A stretch of 64,000 bases of DNA from CAMFLJ01 sp965279255 (GTDB lineage Bacteria; Actinomycetota; Acidimicrobiia; Acidimicrobiales; Acidimicrobilacustridaceae), in NCBI GenBank assembly GCA_965279255.1, contig OZ257146.1, positions 1,736,001 to 1,800,000 of the forward strand. The letters are read 5' to 3'. Every line of letters starts with the position of its first letter. The first letter of the stretch is position 1. This document shows, in pieces, positions 53,708 to 63,912 of this stretch. Both the position numbers and the translations under genes were made by a program. The notes below the pieces were generated by a model. That model was given only the letters and a program-made list of their open reading frames with translations, had not been told where the DNA came from and did not search any database.

Positions 53708-55354
53708 CTAGGCCCCCGCCGCCGTGGTGGACGTGGACGATGACGATGCTGACGACGACGGCGTCGTGGAGGTCGAGGCGGTGTCGCCGTCGGCCTCCAG
53801 CGGCGCCTCGGTGGTGGGCACCGTCGCCGACGGGTCCGGGGCCACCTCCTGGCCGGTGAAGACCGTCGGGTCGATGATCGAGACCGGGAGCGACTGGGTG
53901 CCACCGACCGGCACGCCCACAGGGGTGGCGATGTCGGCCGGGCTGGTGAAGGTCATCCACTGCCCGATGACCACGCCGACGTCGGAGACGACCTCGACCG
54001 AGGAGCTGTTCCCGAGCCCGGCCTGGGTGAGGTCGACGACCACTCGCTCCCCCGGGGCCACCGTGAGGTCGACGGCACCGGCGATGTCGGTGAGCGAGCC
54101 GCCGCTGATGCCCTGCACCGTGACGGTGGCGGTCTCTGTGGCCGAGGGGTTGGCGATCGAGAGCTGCGACACCGGCTGGTTGTTGCCGGCGATGGTGGCG
54201 ATCCAGCGGGTGGCCACGACCGGCAGGCCGATGGTGTAGCTGACCCCGCTCGCGCCGCCGGTGAGGGTGCGCTCGGCGATGATGTCGGAGCCGTCGGTGG
54301 TGCGGACGATGATCCAGTGGGGCGCGCCGGGCGGGATCCGCTGATCCCCCGGGTCGCGCAGGTCGACGGTGATGACCCGGTGGGCCGGCACGGTGACCTC
54401 GAAGGGCTCGACGGTGCCGCTGACCGAGGGATCGTCGAGCTGCACCTGGACGAGCACGTCGGTGTCGGTGTCGCCGGGGTTGAACACCGCCACGGTCTCG
54501 GCGGCGTCGACGTCGGCGGGGGCGCTCATCGGGAACGACCAGACGGCGGCCGGTGTGGTGGCGCCGACGGTGGCGGTGAGGCCCTTGGGGCGACCGTCAC
54601 GGCCGTCGAGGGTCTGGATCTGTTCGGCGATGATGCGGCCGCTGCGCACGCTCACGTTGGTGGCCACGTGGTCGGTCTCGGTGACCTTCTCGCTGACCTT
54701 CTCGACCGCCACGCTGCCGCCAGGCACCACGATGCCCTGGTAGCTCTGCACCGAGCGGATGCCGTTGTCGGTGTCGAACGAGAGGTCGACGGTGGCCTCG
54801 CCGGGGAACGGGTTGAACAGGGCCAGGTAGATGTCGTTGCCCACGCGGCTGAGGCCGGCGGGGAAGTACCACTCGGCGCTGGGCGTCGAGGCGCAGTCGG
54901 AGACCGAGTGGCCCGACGGGCCGCTGAGGTCGTGGCCGACGGTGATCTCACCGCCGGTGGTCTCGACCAGGGCGGCCGCCCACGGAGCCTTGACCTCGTT
55001 GCTCACCCTCAGCTCGAACCGGCTGTGGGCCGCCACCTGCACCGGCACCGCCTTGGGCGCCGCCCCCGCCGGGAAGAGGGTGACCGTGCCGACGGAGTCG
55101 GTGTCGGAGGCGTTGGCGATCACGACGACCTGCTCGGCGGGACCGGCGCCCTCGCCTGAGGCCACACCGGTGGCCGAGCCGGCGGCGCAGTACCAGGTGC
55201 TGCTGGGCGTGCCGGGACCGGCCGCGGTGGCGGTGAGCTCGGAAAGGCGCACGGCGGGAGCCGACGTGCCGTCGTCGCGGGACTGGATCACCAGGCCGGC
55301 GACCAGGAGCAGGGGCAGGAGGATCAGCGCCGGCATGCGCAGGGTGCGGTTCAT
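53708..55354 (-). CDS. DUF5719 family secreted protein
   Basis: 548 residues. N-terminal membrane segment (MPALILLPLLLVAGLVIQS), then a repetitive beta-rich extracytoplasmic region (VFNPGDTDTDVLVQV, LSIANPSATETATVTVQG), and a C-terminal Ser/Thr-rich tail. DUF5719 proteins follow a large glycosyltransferase gene in many actinobacteria, as here with an ATGA overlap. Role in the cell envelope is inferred from context only. Confidence 0.82.
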   Translation of the reverse strand: MNRTLRMPALILLPLLLVAGLVIQSRDDGTSAPAVRLSELTATAAGPGTPSSTWYCAAGSATGVASGEGAGPAEQVVVIANASDTDSVGTVTLFPAGAAPKAVPVQVAAHSRFELRVSNEVKAPWAAALVETTGGEITVGHDLSGPSGHSVSDCASTPSAEWYFPAGLSRVGNDIYLALFNPFPGEATVDLSFDTDNGIRSVQSYQGIVVPGGSVAVEKVSEKVTETDHVATNVSVRSGRIIAEQIQTLDGRDGRPKGLTATVGATTPAAVWSFPMSAPADVDAAETVAVFNPGDTDTDVLVQVQLDDPSVSGTVEPFEVTVPAHRVITVDLRDPGDQRIPPGAPHWIIVRTTDGSDIIAERTLTGGASGVSYTIGLPVVATRWIATIAGNNQPVSQLSIANPSATETATVTVQGISGGSLTDIAGAVDLTVAPGERVVVDLTQAGLGNSSSVEVVSDVGVVIGQWMTFTSPADIATPVGVPVGGTQSLPVSIIDPTVFTGQEVAPDPSATVPTTEAPLEADGDTASTSTTPSSSASSSSTSTTAAGA

Positions 55355-58300
55355 CGGGACCTCCGACGACGGCCTCGGCGGCCACCTTCGGGCTCGTCGG
55401 TCGCAGGCGGCGACGACGCCTCGGTGGGCGGGGTCACCACGGGCACGGCCATGGTCGGCAGGTCACCGCCGACCGACCCGGCGCCGAAGAGGTCGTCGAG
55501 GTCGGCGCCGATCACGACGTGGGCCGGGGCCTCCGGAGCGGGGGCCGGGGTGGGCTGGAGCTCGGTGCTCTCGTCCTCGCGGACCCTGACCCGGAGCAGG
55601 TAGGCGAAGGCGATCAGCCACAGCGCCACCTGACCGGCGAGGGCCAGCCAGCGGGTGACCGGGGTGTCGAAGCGCAGGGTGGCGCTCCCGGCCTGTTCGA
55701 CGGGGAAGCTGTTCGCCCACCCGAGCGCCTCGGAGGAGGCCACGTCGGAACCGTCGACCTGGAGCCTCCAGCCGTCGCCTGCGGCCGAGACGAAGAGCTC
55801 GCCGGGCTGGTCGAGCGGGCCGGACCAGTCGGAGTAGCCCTGGATGTCGGGGAGCACCGCCGAGGCCTGGCCGAGCCCGGGGACGATGCGGTCGGTGAGG
55901 CCCTGGCCACCCGACGGTAGCTCGGTGCCCGCCGGCAGCAACGCCCGAGAGGGGCCGTAGGCGGCGTTCTCGTACACCCGCACCCCCGGGTTCACCGTGA
56001 CCGAGTCGAGGTCGAGCTGTCCGTCGAGCACGGCGAGCAGGTCGCTGGGGACGTAGCTCGTGTCGCGGGCGAAGGGGTCCGGGGCGGGTGCGAGGGGCAC
56101 CACGATGTACTTCACCGCCATCGGGGCGAGGAGCGCACCGAGGCGGGTGGTGCCTCCCGATGCCGCCACCTGCAGGGCCGACTCGGTCTCCGACGCGGCG
56201 CCCAGGTCGCCCGCCCACTCCTCGGCGACGGTGGGGGTGCCGGCCGACGACGTGGCGAAGGCGAGCACCCGTTGGGGGCCGAGGTCGTCGACCGCGGGGG
56301 CGTCGAGGCGCCAGCCCGCCAGCGGGATGGCGCTGGCGTCGCCGATCCAGAGCACCCGGTCGGTCTGGGCGTCGGTGGGCGTGTCGAGGAACGAGAGGGT
56401 GCGGCTGTAGTCGCCCCGGGGCAGGTCCCACCGGCCCGACAGCGCGGTGCCGAGCGCCGGCAGGAGCGCCAGCAGGAACGCGGCGCCGGCCAGCAGCGAC
56501 ACGATCTGGCGCCAGCCGAAGTGGTAGTCGGGCAGGTCGACCTCGAAGGCCGCCATGCCGAGGCCGGCGGCGAGGGCCAGGCCGGCCGCGGCCGGAGCGA
56601 GGAGCACGTCGGGGCCGGGCAGGACGTCGACCAGCCAGCCCTGGCCGGCGACCCAGGCGACGCCGATGCCGGCGGCGGCCAGCGCCCAGCCCCGCACGGC
56701 CCAGCCGAGGCGCCAGCGGCGGCCGATGAGGAGGGGAAGGGCCGCGGTGATCAGCAGCGCCCAGCCGAACATGCCGTTGCCGAACGGGCCGGTGGCGAAG
56801 CGCAACAGCTCGCCGAGGCCGAGGCCGTAGCCGCTGGTGGAGCTCACCCCGACCACGGCCTCCCAGCCGTCGGCGGCCGAGAGGCTCCATGGCAGCTGCA
56901 GCACGACGGCGACCAGCGCACCGCCGACGCCGACGACCAGCACCCGGCCGGCACCGGTGGCCTGGCCGGCGAGCAGGCCACCGAGCACCAGGGCGAGGGC
57001 GCAGCCGATCACGACCAGCACGATGGCGGGCTCGATCGTGGCGGCCAGGGCGGTGACCACGCCCACGGCGACCACGCGGTGCAGGAGCGGCCGCGAGCGG
57101 ACCCCGGGGCCGGCGCTGCCACCGAGGTCGCCGAACGGGGCGACGCGGCCGGCGGCGGCCAGCTGGCCGAGGATCCACGGCACCACGGCGTAGGCGACCA
57201 GTCCGCCCCACCGGGCCTCGGCCATGGCGTTGGCCGGCAGCGGGACGATGACGTAGGCGACGGTGGCGACGATGCGGGCCCGGCGGGAGCCCACCGGCTT
57301 GGTGAAGCGCCACATCCCGATGGCCCCGACGGGCCACAGCCCCAGGATCAGCACCTTGCGGAGCACGCCCACCGCACCGAGGAACACGACGCCGAGGCTG
57401 CCGAAGATGCCGAAGCCGGTGGGCGCCGGCGCGGTGGAGCCCAGGCCCACGGTCTGGAAGCCGCTGATCCAGCGGCTGAGCATCTGCCCCGGCCCGAGGA
57501 AGGGCTGGAAGTCACCGACCGCCGGGATGTCGCCGTGGCCGAACAGCAGCTCACGGCTGCCGAGCAGCAGGAAGACCACGATGAAGGCCCAGATCACGAC
57601 CGACGTCGTGGCCTTGGCGGTGCGGATGTTGGAGACGAAGTCGCGGCGGCCGCTCTCGTCGCGGCCGAGCTGGGCCCGGACGAAGGCCGAGAATCGGGCA
57701 CTCCCCCGGCTCTGGAACGACCGGACGTCGCCGTCGGGGGCCTGGCGGATGGAGGCCAGGTCGTGGCGACGGCGACGGGCCGAGCCGCCATGGCGCGCGT
57801 TCCACGACCATGCCGAGGCGATGTCACGGGCGTGGCGGAGGCGACCGAGCGCGACCGACTGCACGATCTCCATGAGGGCCAGCAGCGCCGCCAGGGGCGT
57901 GGTGCGGACGCGGGTGCCGAGCGTGGTCGAGGTGCGCATGGCCCGGAGGCGGTGGCGCTGCTGGAGCCGACGCCGGTCGTCGACCGGGCGGCGCACGCCG
58001 AGGGCCTCGAGGTGGGCGACGCGGGCGGCCGGGGCGACGATGACGCGGGCACCGGCGACGTGCGCCCGCCAGCACAGGTCGAGGTCCTCGCCGTGGAAGG
58101 TCATCGACCGGTCGAAGCCACCAAGGGCGACGAACAGGTCGGCCCGCACGAGGGTGGCCCCGCCCGGGACGTAGAAGACGTCGCGCACGGCGTCGTGCTG
58201 GGACTGGTCGAGATCGCCCCGCTCGACGTAGTGCACCGGCTGGCCGTAGCGGTCGGAGCCCATGCCGACCGACAGGAGGCGGCGCTCGTCGGCCCACTGC

Positions 58301-58734
58301 ACGACCTTGGGGCCGACCACGCCGGCGTTGGAGCGGTAGGCCTCCTCGACCAGCAGGCGCACGGTGTCGGGGGCGAGGCGCACGTCGTCGTGGCAGAACA
58401 GGTGGAAGGCGGCGCCCTGCACGGCGACGAGGACCTCGTCGGCGGCGGCGGCGAACCCCGGGTCGGTGTCGAGGCGGCGCAGGTGGGCCTCGGGCAGCAC
58501 GGCGGCGACGCGGTCGCGCACGGCTGCGGCATCGGTGCTGGCGGTGTCGACGACGAGCACCGAGATGTTCGGGTAGTCCTGGGCCGCGATGCTCGCCAGG
58601 GTCTCCTCGAACCACCAACCGGGGTCGTGCGCGACGACGGTGACGACCACAGCCGGGGCGGGCCCCGGAGGGTCGTCGGGCCCGGAACCGGGGTCACCGG
58701 CGGTGCGCGTACGGGAGTCTGCGGGGTCAGTCAC
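55351..58734 (-). CDS. Large membrane glycosyltransferase (GT2 domain plus polytopic domain)
   Basis: 1127 residues. N-terminal GT2 domain (about 28-290): VVVTVVAHDPGWWFEETLAS, VVDTASTDA, the metal-binding FCHDDVRL and FHGEDLDLCWRAHVAG. Then more than ten membrane helices (about 375-790), a large extracytoplasmic region, a final helix near 1050 and a cytoplasmic tail. Likely builds an envelope polysaccharide. GTG start at 58734; a TAGCCT box lies 11 bases upstream. Divergent from the 64-residue gene. Confidence 0.85.
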   Translation of the reverse strand: MTDPADSRTRTAGDPGSGPDDPPGPAPAVVVTVVAHDPGWWFEETLASIAAQDYPNISVLVVDTASTDAAAVRDRVAAVLPEAHLRRLDTDPGFAAAADEVLVAVQGAAFHLFCHDDVRLAPDTVRLLVEEAYRSNAGVVGPKVVQWADERRLLSVGMGSDRYGQPVHYVERGDLDQSQHDAVRDVFYVPGGATLVRADLFVALGGFDRSMTFHGEDLDLCWRAHVAGARVIVAPAARVAHLEALGVRRPVDDRRRLQQRHRLRAMRTSTTLGTRVRTTPLAALLALMEIVQSVALGRLRHARDIASAWSWNARHGGSARRRRHDLASIRQAPDGDVRSFQSRGSARFSAFVRAQLGRDESGRRDFVSNIRTAKATTSVVIWAFIVVFLLLGSRELLFGHGDIPAVGDFQPFLGPGQMLSRWISGFQTVGLGSTAPAPTGFGIFGSLGVVFLGAVGVLRKVLILGLWPVGAIGMWRFTKPVGSRRARIVATVAYVIVPLPANAMAEARWGGLVAYAVVPWILGQLAAAGRVAPFGDLGGSAGPGVRSRPLLHRVVAVGVVTALAATIEPAIVLVVIGCALALVLGGLLAGQATGAGRVLVVGVGGALVAVVLQLPWSLSAADGWEAVVGVSSTSGYGLGLGELLRFATGPFGNGMFGWALLITAALPLLIGRRWRLGWAVRGWALAAAGIGVAWVAGQGWLVDVLPGPDVLLAPAAAGLALAAGLGMAAFEVDLPDYHFGWRQIVSLLAGAAFLLALLPALGTALSGRWDLPRGDYSRTLSFLDTPTDAQTDRVLWIGDASAIPLAGWRLDAPAVDDLGPQRVLAFATSSAGTPTVAEEWAGDLGAASETESALQVAASGGTTRLGALLAPMAVKYIVVPLAPAPDPFARDTSYVPSDLLAVLDGQLDLDSVTVNPGVRVYENAAYGPSRALLPAGTELPSGGQGLTDRIVPGLGQASAVLPDIQGYSDWSGPLDQPGELFVSAAGDGWRLQVDGSDVASSEALGWANSFPVEQAGSATLRFDTPVTRWLALAGQVALWLIAFAYLLRVRVREDESTELQPTPAPAPEAPAHVVIGADLDDLFGAGSVGGDLPTMAVPVVTPPTEASSPPATDEPEGGRRGRRRRSR

Positions 58735-58784
58735 GACGACCGGCGAGGCTAGTCGTCCCGTCGTCGATCTCGGTTCACCCCGTC

Positions 58785-58790
58785 TACGCT
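58785..58790 (+). promoter_or_regulatory. -10 box TACGCT, leaderless start
   Basis: TACGCT followed by 6 bases and ATG at 58797. The opposing TAGCCT box (58746-58751, minus) for the large glycosyltransferase lies in the same 62-bp region. Confidence 0.5.
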
Positions 58791-58796
58791 GGGGCT

Positions 58797-58991
58797 ATGG
58801 CACCGGACCCGCTCGACGACATCCGGAACGGCGCACGCACCGCCGTCTACACCGGGGTCGGCCTGGGCATCCTCGGCTTCCAGCGCCTTCAGGTGCAGCG
58901 CCGCGAGCTCGAGAAGGCCCTCGGGGTGGGGCTCCCCCCGTCCCCCGACAGCCTCGGTCGCCTCGTCAGCCGACTGACCCGCCAGGGCTGA
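58797..58991 (+). CDS. Small conserved-looking protein, 64 residues
   Basis: A short amphipathic protein with one weakly hydrophobic stretch (TAVYTGVGLGILGFQRLQV) and a charged helix (QRRELEKALG). Not a recognised family. Supported as a gene by a well-placed leaderless promoter and by the downstream glycosyltransferase gene starting 7 bp after its stop. Confidence 0.6.
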   Translation: MAPDPLDDIRNGARTAVYTGVGLGILGFQRLQVQRRELEKALGVGLPPSPDSLGRLVSRLTRQG

Positions 58992-58998
58992 GCCCAGC

Positions 58999-60120
58999 TT
59001 GCGCCTCGCCCTCGACACCACCTCGCTGATCGGCGCCCGCACGGGGGTCGGCACGTTCACCGCCGAGCTGCTCGCCCGACTCGCCCCGCGGCCCGACCTC
59101 GACGTCACCGCCTTCGCCGTCACCCGCCGCGGCGCCAAGGCGATGGCCGCCGAGCTGCCCCCCGGCGTCACCGCGGTGCACCGGCCGATGGTGGCCCGAC
59201 CGCTGCGGTGGTGCTGGACGCGCTCCGACCACCCGCCGATCGAGTGGTGGACCGGCGCCGTCGACGTGGTGCACGGGCCCAACTTCGTGGTCCCGCCGGC
59301 CCGGCGGGCGGCCGAGGTCGTCACCGTGCACGACCTCACCTGCATCCGCTTCCCGGAGATGTGCACCCCCGACGTGCTCCAGGTGCCCGGCCTGCTGCGG
59401 CGGGCCATCGCCCGGGGGGCGTGGGTGCACACGGTCTCGGAGTTCGTCGCCGCCGAGGTCGTCGACGCCTTCGACGTGGATCCCTCCCGGGTGGTGGCGG
59501 TCCCCAACGGCGCCCCGGCCTTCATGTCCGCCGCCGAGGCCCTCACCGCACCGGCCAGGCACGCCATCGCCGGCACCGACCGCTACGTGCTGGCCCTCGG
59601 CACCCTGGAGCCCCGCAAGGACATCCCCACGCTGGTCCGGGCGTTCGACGAGCTCGCCGACGACGATCCCGAGCTGGTGCTCGTGCTGGCGGGGCCCGAC
59701 GGATGGGGCGCCGAGCAGGTCACCGCGGCGATCGCCGCCGCCCGCCACGGTCGGCGGATCCGCCGGCTCGGGTGGGTCGACGACCGCACCCGCACGGCGT
59801 TGCTGGTCGGGGCTGAGGTGGTGGCCTACACCTCGGTCTACGAGGGGTTCGGGCTCCCACCGCTCGAGGCGCTGGCCAGCGGCACGCCCGTGGTGGCCAC
59901 GCGCGCCGGCGCCCTGCCCGAGGTCCTCGGCGACGCCGCCGAGTGGGCCGACACCGGCGACCCGTCGTCGGTCGCCGGCGCCCTGCGGAAGGTGCTCGAC
60001 GACCCCGCCCGACGGGCCGACATCGTCGAGACCGGCCACGGCCGCCTCGCGGCCTACTCGTGGGACCGCACCGCGGACGGCGTGGTCGCCCTCTACCAAC
60101 GCGCCGCCGACGCACGGTGA
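58999..60120 (+). CDS. Family 4 glycosyltransferase
   Basis: 373 residues. GT4 architecture: N-terminal LALDTTSLIGARTGVGTFTAEL, TVHDLTCIRFPEM, TVSEFVAAEVV and the donor-binding ALGTLEPRKDIPTLVRAF, VYEGFGLPPLEALASGTPVV (E-x7-E). Uses a nucleotide-sugar donor, possibly GDP-mannose given the neighbours. The start is TTG at 58999, chosen because the family's N-terminal strand begins there and no other start fits. Confidence 0.85.
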   Translation: MRLALDTTSLIGARTGVGTFTAELLARLAPRPDLDVTAFAVTRRGAKAMAAELPPGVTAVHRPMVARPLRWCWTRSDHPPIEWWTGAVDVVHGPNFVVPPARRAAEVVTVHDLTCIRFPEMCTPDVLQVPGLLRRAIARGAWVHTVSEFVAAEVVDAFDVDPSRVVAVPNGAPAFMSAAEALTAPARHAIAGTDRYVLALGTLEPRKDIPTLVRAFDELADDDPELVLVLAGPDGWGAEQVTAAIAAARHGRRIRRLGWVDDRTRTALLVGAEVVAYTSVYEGFGLPPLEALASGTPVVATRAGALPEVLGDAAEWADTGDPSSVAGALRKVLDDPARRADIVETGHGRLAAYSWDRTADGVVALYQRAADAR

Positions 60121-60149
60121 ACGACGACGGGCCCGCTCCGGGCCTGCCC

Positions 60150-60155
60150 TAAGCT
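60150..60155 (+). promoter_or_regulatory. -10 box TAAGCT upstream of the epimerase gene
   Basis: In the 92-bp gap before the epimerase gene; would give a leader of about 50 bases. Confidence 0.3.
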
Positions 60156-60212
60156 GGGTGCTCCCGCTCCCGGGCTCGACCGGGGGCCCACCTCGGGGAA
60201 CGCTCGCCACGC

Positions 60213-61124
60213 ATGAAGGCCCTCGTCACCGGCTCGGCCGGGTTCGTCGGACGTCACCTGTGCGCGCACCTCGAGGCCCACGGTGACACCGTGGTCGGCG
60301 TCGACCGCGCCGACGGCCCGGACCTGCTCGATGCGGAGGCCGTGACGGCCACCCTCGCCGAGGTCCGACCCGACGTCGTCTACCACCTCGGGGGCTGGAG
60401 CGACGTGGGCGCCTCCTGGGATCACCCCAACGACGCCTTCCAGGTCAACGCCACCGGCACCCTCAACCTCCTCGAGGCCTGTCGGGCCCACGGCGCCCCC
60501 CGGGTGCTCGCCGTCAGCAGCGCCGACGTCTACGGCCGGGTGCAGCCCGACGAGCTGCCCATCAGCGAGGACGCCCCCTTCCGACCGGTCACGCCCTACG
60601 CCGCCAGCAAGATCGCCGCCGACCAGCTCGGCCTGCAGGCCTGGCTCGGCTACGGCCTCGAGGTGCTCCGGGTGCGGGCGTTCAACCACCTGGGCCCCGG
60701 CCAGGCCACGGCCTTCGTGGCGCCCGCCCTCGCCGACCGGATCGCCCTCAACGAGCGCGACGGATCCGACGTGGTGCCGGTCGGCAACCTCACGCCGCGG
60801 CGCGACATCACCGACGTGCGCGACGTCGTGCGGGCCTACCGGCTGCTCATGACCCAGGGCGAGCCCGGCGAGGCCTACAACGTCTGCACTGGGCGCGACC
60901 TCTCGATCGGGGAGCTCGCCGAGCACCTCGTCGCCCTCGCCGCCCACCCCATGCGCCTCGAGCCCGACCCCGTGCTGCAGCGCCGGGTCGAGACGCCCGT
61001 GCTGCGCGGCGACAACGCCAAGCTCCGCCGGGCCACCGGCTGGGAGCCGGAGATCCCGCTCGACCAGACCCTCGCCGATGTGCTCGCCGAGCACCGGGCG
61101 CTGGTCGGGGCCACCTCGGCCTGA
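60213..61124 (+). CDS. rmd: NAD(P)-dependent epimerase/reductase (GDP-6-deoxy-4-keto-mannose reductase-like)
   Basis: 303 residues. Extended SDR: GSAGFVGRHL, VSSADVYG, and catalytic YAASK. Later HLGPGQATAFVAPAL and TPRRDITDVRDVVRAY are seen in RMD-type enzymes that reduce GDP-4-keto-6-deoxymannose to GDP-rhamnose. The neighbouring gmd gene supplies exactly that substrate, which supports the assignment; an epimerase of another nucleotide sugar is possible. Confidence 0.75.
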   Translation: MKALVTGSAGFVGRHLCAHLEAHGDTVVGVDRADGPDLLDAEAVTATLAEVRPDVVYHLGGWSDVGASWDHPNDAFQVNATGTLNLLEACRAHGAPRVLAVSSADVYGRVQPDELPISEDAPFRPVTPYAASKIAADQLGLQAWLGYGLEVLRVRAFNHLGPGQATAFVAPALADRIALNERDGSDVVPVGNLTPRRDITDVRDVVRAYRLLMTQGEPGEAYNVCTGRDLSIGELAEHLVALAAHPMRLEPDPVLQRRVETPVLRGDNAKLRRATGWEPEIPLDQTLADVLAEHRALVGATSA

Positions 61125-61148
61125 GGCCGGGCAGCCCTCCCCCTCCCA

Positions 61149-61168
61149 GGCCGCCGCCAGTGGCGGCC
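61149..61168. terminator. Hairpin between rmd and gmd
   Basis: GGCCGCC / GGCGGCC, 7-bp stem with a 6-base loop, followed at 61170-61175 by a TAGGAT -10-like box facing gmd. It may end the rmd transcript while gmd has its own promoter. Confidence 0.5.
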
Positions 61169-61232
61169 GTAGGATTCCCCCACCGCCCGCCGGCCCCGAA
61201 CCGGCGCAGAACACCCCGGAAACTCGGTCCTC

Positions 61233-62212
<980 letters not shown>

Positions 62213-62213
<1 letters not shown>

Positions 62214-63199
62214 TGATCGTCACCCTCGCCGGCGGGGTCGGAGCGGCCCGGATGCTGGCCGGTCTCGTGCAGGTCGTCGACCCCGCCGACCTCACGGCGG
62301 TGGTCAACGTCGGCGACGACCTCGTGCTGCACGGGCTGCACATCTCCCCCGACCTCGACACGGTCACCTACACCCTCGCCGGCGCCATCAACACCGAGAC
62401 CGGGTGGGGGCTCACCGGCGAGACCTGGCAGGCCCGGGCGATGCTCGAGCGCTACGGCGGGGTGAGCTGGTTCGGCCTCGGCGACCGTGACCTCGGCACC
62501 CACCTGTACCGCACCCAGCGCCTGGCCGAGGGCGCCGACCTCGCCACCGTCACCGCCGAGATCGCGGCGGCCTGGGACCTCGGGCTGCAGCTCGTGCCGG
62601 TCACCTGCGACCCCCTGCGCACGATGGTCACCCTCGCCGCCGACGACGAGGCCGGCCCCGACTCCCCCGGCCTGACCGCCGGCACGGAGATCGGGTTCCA
62701 GGAGTACTTCGTTCAGCGTCACCACTCCGTTCCCGTGTCGGCGGTGCGCATCGCCGGCGCCGAGGCCGCCCGACCCACCCCCGGAGTGCTCGACGCCCTC
62801 GCCACGGCCGAGGCGATCGTGGTGGCCCCCTCCAACCCGATCGTCTCGATCGGGCCGGTGCTCGCCGTGCCCGGCGTTCACGACGCAGTGGCCGCCCGCC
62901 GCGACCAGGTCGTCGCCGTGTCGCCGATCGTCGCCGGCGCCGCCCTGAAGGGCCCCGCTGACCGCATGCTCGTCGAGCTGGGCCACGAGGCCAGCGTCGT
63001 CGGCGTCGCCCGCCTCTACGCCCCCTTCGCCGGCACCCTCGTCATCGACGAGGCGGATGCCGACCGGGTGGCCGAGGTCGAGGCCGAGGGCATCCGCTGC
63101 GTCGTCACCCCCACCGTCATGCGCACCCCCGACACCGCCGCCGCCCTCGCCCGCACCACCCTCGCCGCGGTCGGCGTCACCACGAAGGACACCCCATGA
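62213..63199 (+). CDS. fbiA: 2-phospho-L-lactate transferase (F420 biosynthesis)
   Basis: 328 residues from GTG 62213. TLAGGVGAARMLAGL, VNVGDDLVLHGLHISPDLDTVTYTLAG and APSNPIVSIGPVLAVPG are CofD/FbiA signatures. It joins the phospho-(enol)lactyl moiety to Fo in coenzyme F420 synthesis. ATGA overlap with cofE. In Mycobacterium fbiA-fbiB also lies close to manB and whiB2; no whiB was found here. Confidence 0.95.
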
Positions 63200-63912
63200 G
63201 CCGGCTCACCGTCTTCGGCCTCGACGGCATCCCCGAGATCACGGTCGGCGCCGACCTGGCCGGGCTCATCGCCGAGGCCGCCCTGCTCGGCAGGGACACC
63301 GAGCTCGCCGACGGCGACGTCGTGGTCGTCACCCAGAAGATCGTGTCCAAGGCCGAGGACCGCCTGGTGCCCGTCGATCCCGACGACCCGCTCTCCCACA
63401 AGCCGCTCGTCGAGCAGGAGTCCGTGCGCATCCTGCGCCGCCGCGGCGACCTCATCATCAGCGAGACGGCCCACGGATTCGTCTGCGCCAACGCCGGCAT
63501 CGACCTCTCGAACGTCGAGCGGGGCTACGCCGCCCTCCTCCCCGTCGACTCCGACCGCTCGGCCCGCCGCATCCGCGACGGCCTGCGCCACCGGGCGGGT
63601 GTCGAGGTCGGCGTGATCGTCTCCGACACCTTCGGGCGCACGTGGAGGCGTGGGGTCACCGACGTGGCCATCGGCTGTGCCGGCATCGCCGGGGTGGTCG
63701 ACCTGCGGGGAACCCCCGACGCCCTCGGCCGGGAGATGCAGGTCACCGAGGTGGCCGTCGTCGACGAGATCGCCGCCGCCGCCGAGCTGGTGATGGGCAA
63801 GTCGACCGGCATCCCCGTGGCCGTCGTGCGGGGCGTCGACCCCACCTGGCTGCGCGACGGCAGCGTGCACGACGAGATCGTGCGCAGCCCCCGCGAGGAC
63901 CTCTTCCGCTAG
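63196..63912 (+). CDS. cofE: Coenzyme F420:L-glutamate ligase
   Basis: 238 residues, CofE domain only: DGDVVVVTQKIVSKAEDR, ETAHGFVCANAGIDLSNV, VIVSDTFGRTWRRGVTDVAIG and LVMGKSTGIPVAVVRGVDP. It adds glutamates to F420-0. Mycobacterial FbiB carries an extra C-terminal nitroreductase-like domain that reduces dehydro-F420-0; it is absent here, so that step must be encoded elsewhere. Start overlaps fbiA by 4 bp. Confidence 0.93.
   Translation: MSRLTVFGLDGIPEITVGADLAGLIAEAALLGRDTELADGDVVVVTQKIVSKAEDRLVPVDPDDPLSHKPLVEQESVRILRRRGDLIISETAHGFVCANAGIDLSNVERGYAALLPVDSDRSARRIRDGLRHRAGVEVGVIVSDTFGRTWRRGVTDVAIGCAGIAGVVDLRGTPDALGREMQVTEVAVVDEIAAAAELVMGKSTGIPVAVVRGVDPTWLRDGSVHDEIVRSPREDLFR

Noticed and set aside
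53702..53710. Fourth case of a stop TAG forming a -10 box (DUF5719 / thioredoxin-like junction)
   Set aside because: The hexamer there is TAGCGG, lacking the final T, and the spacing to GTG is only 2 bases beyond the hexamer, so it does not fit.
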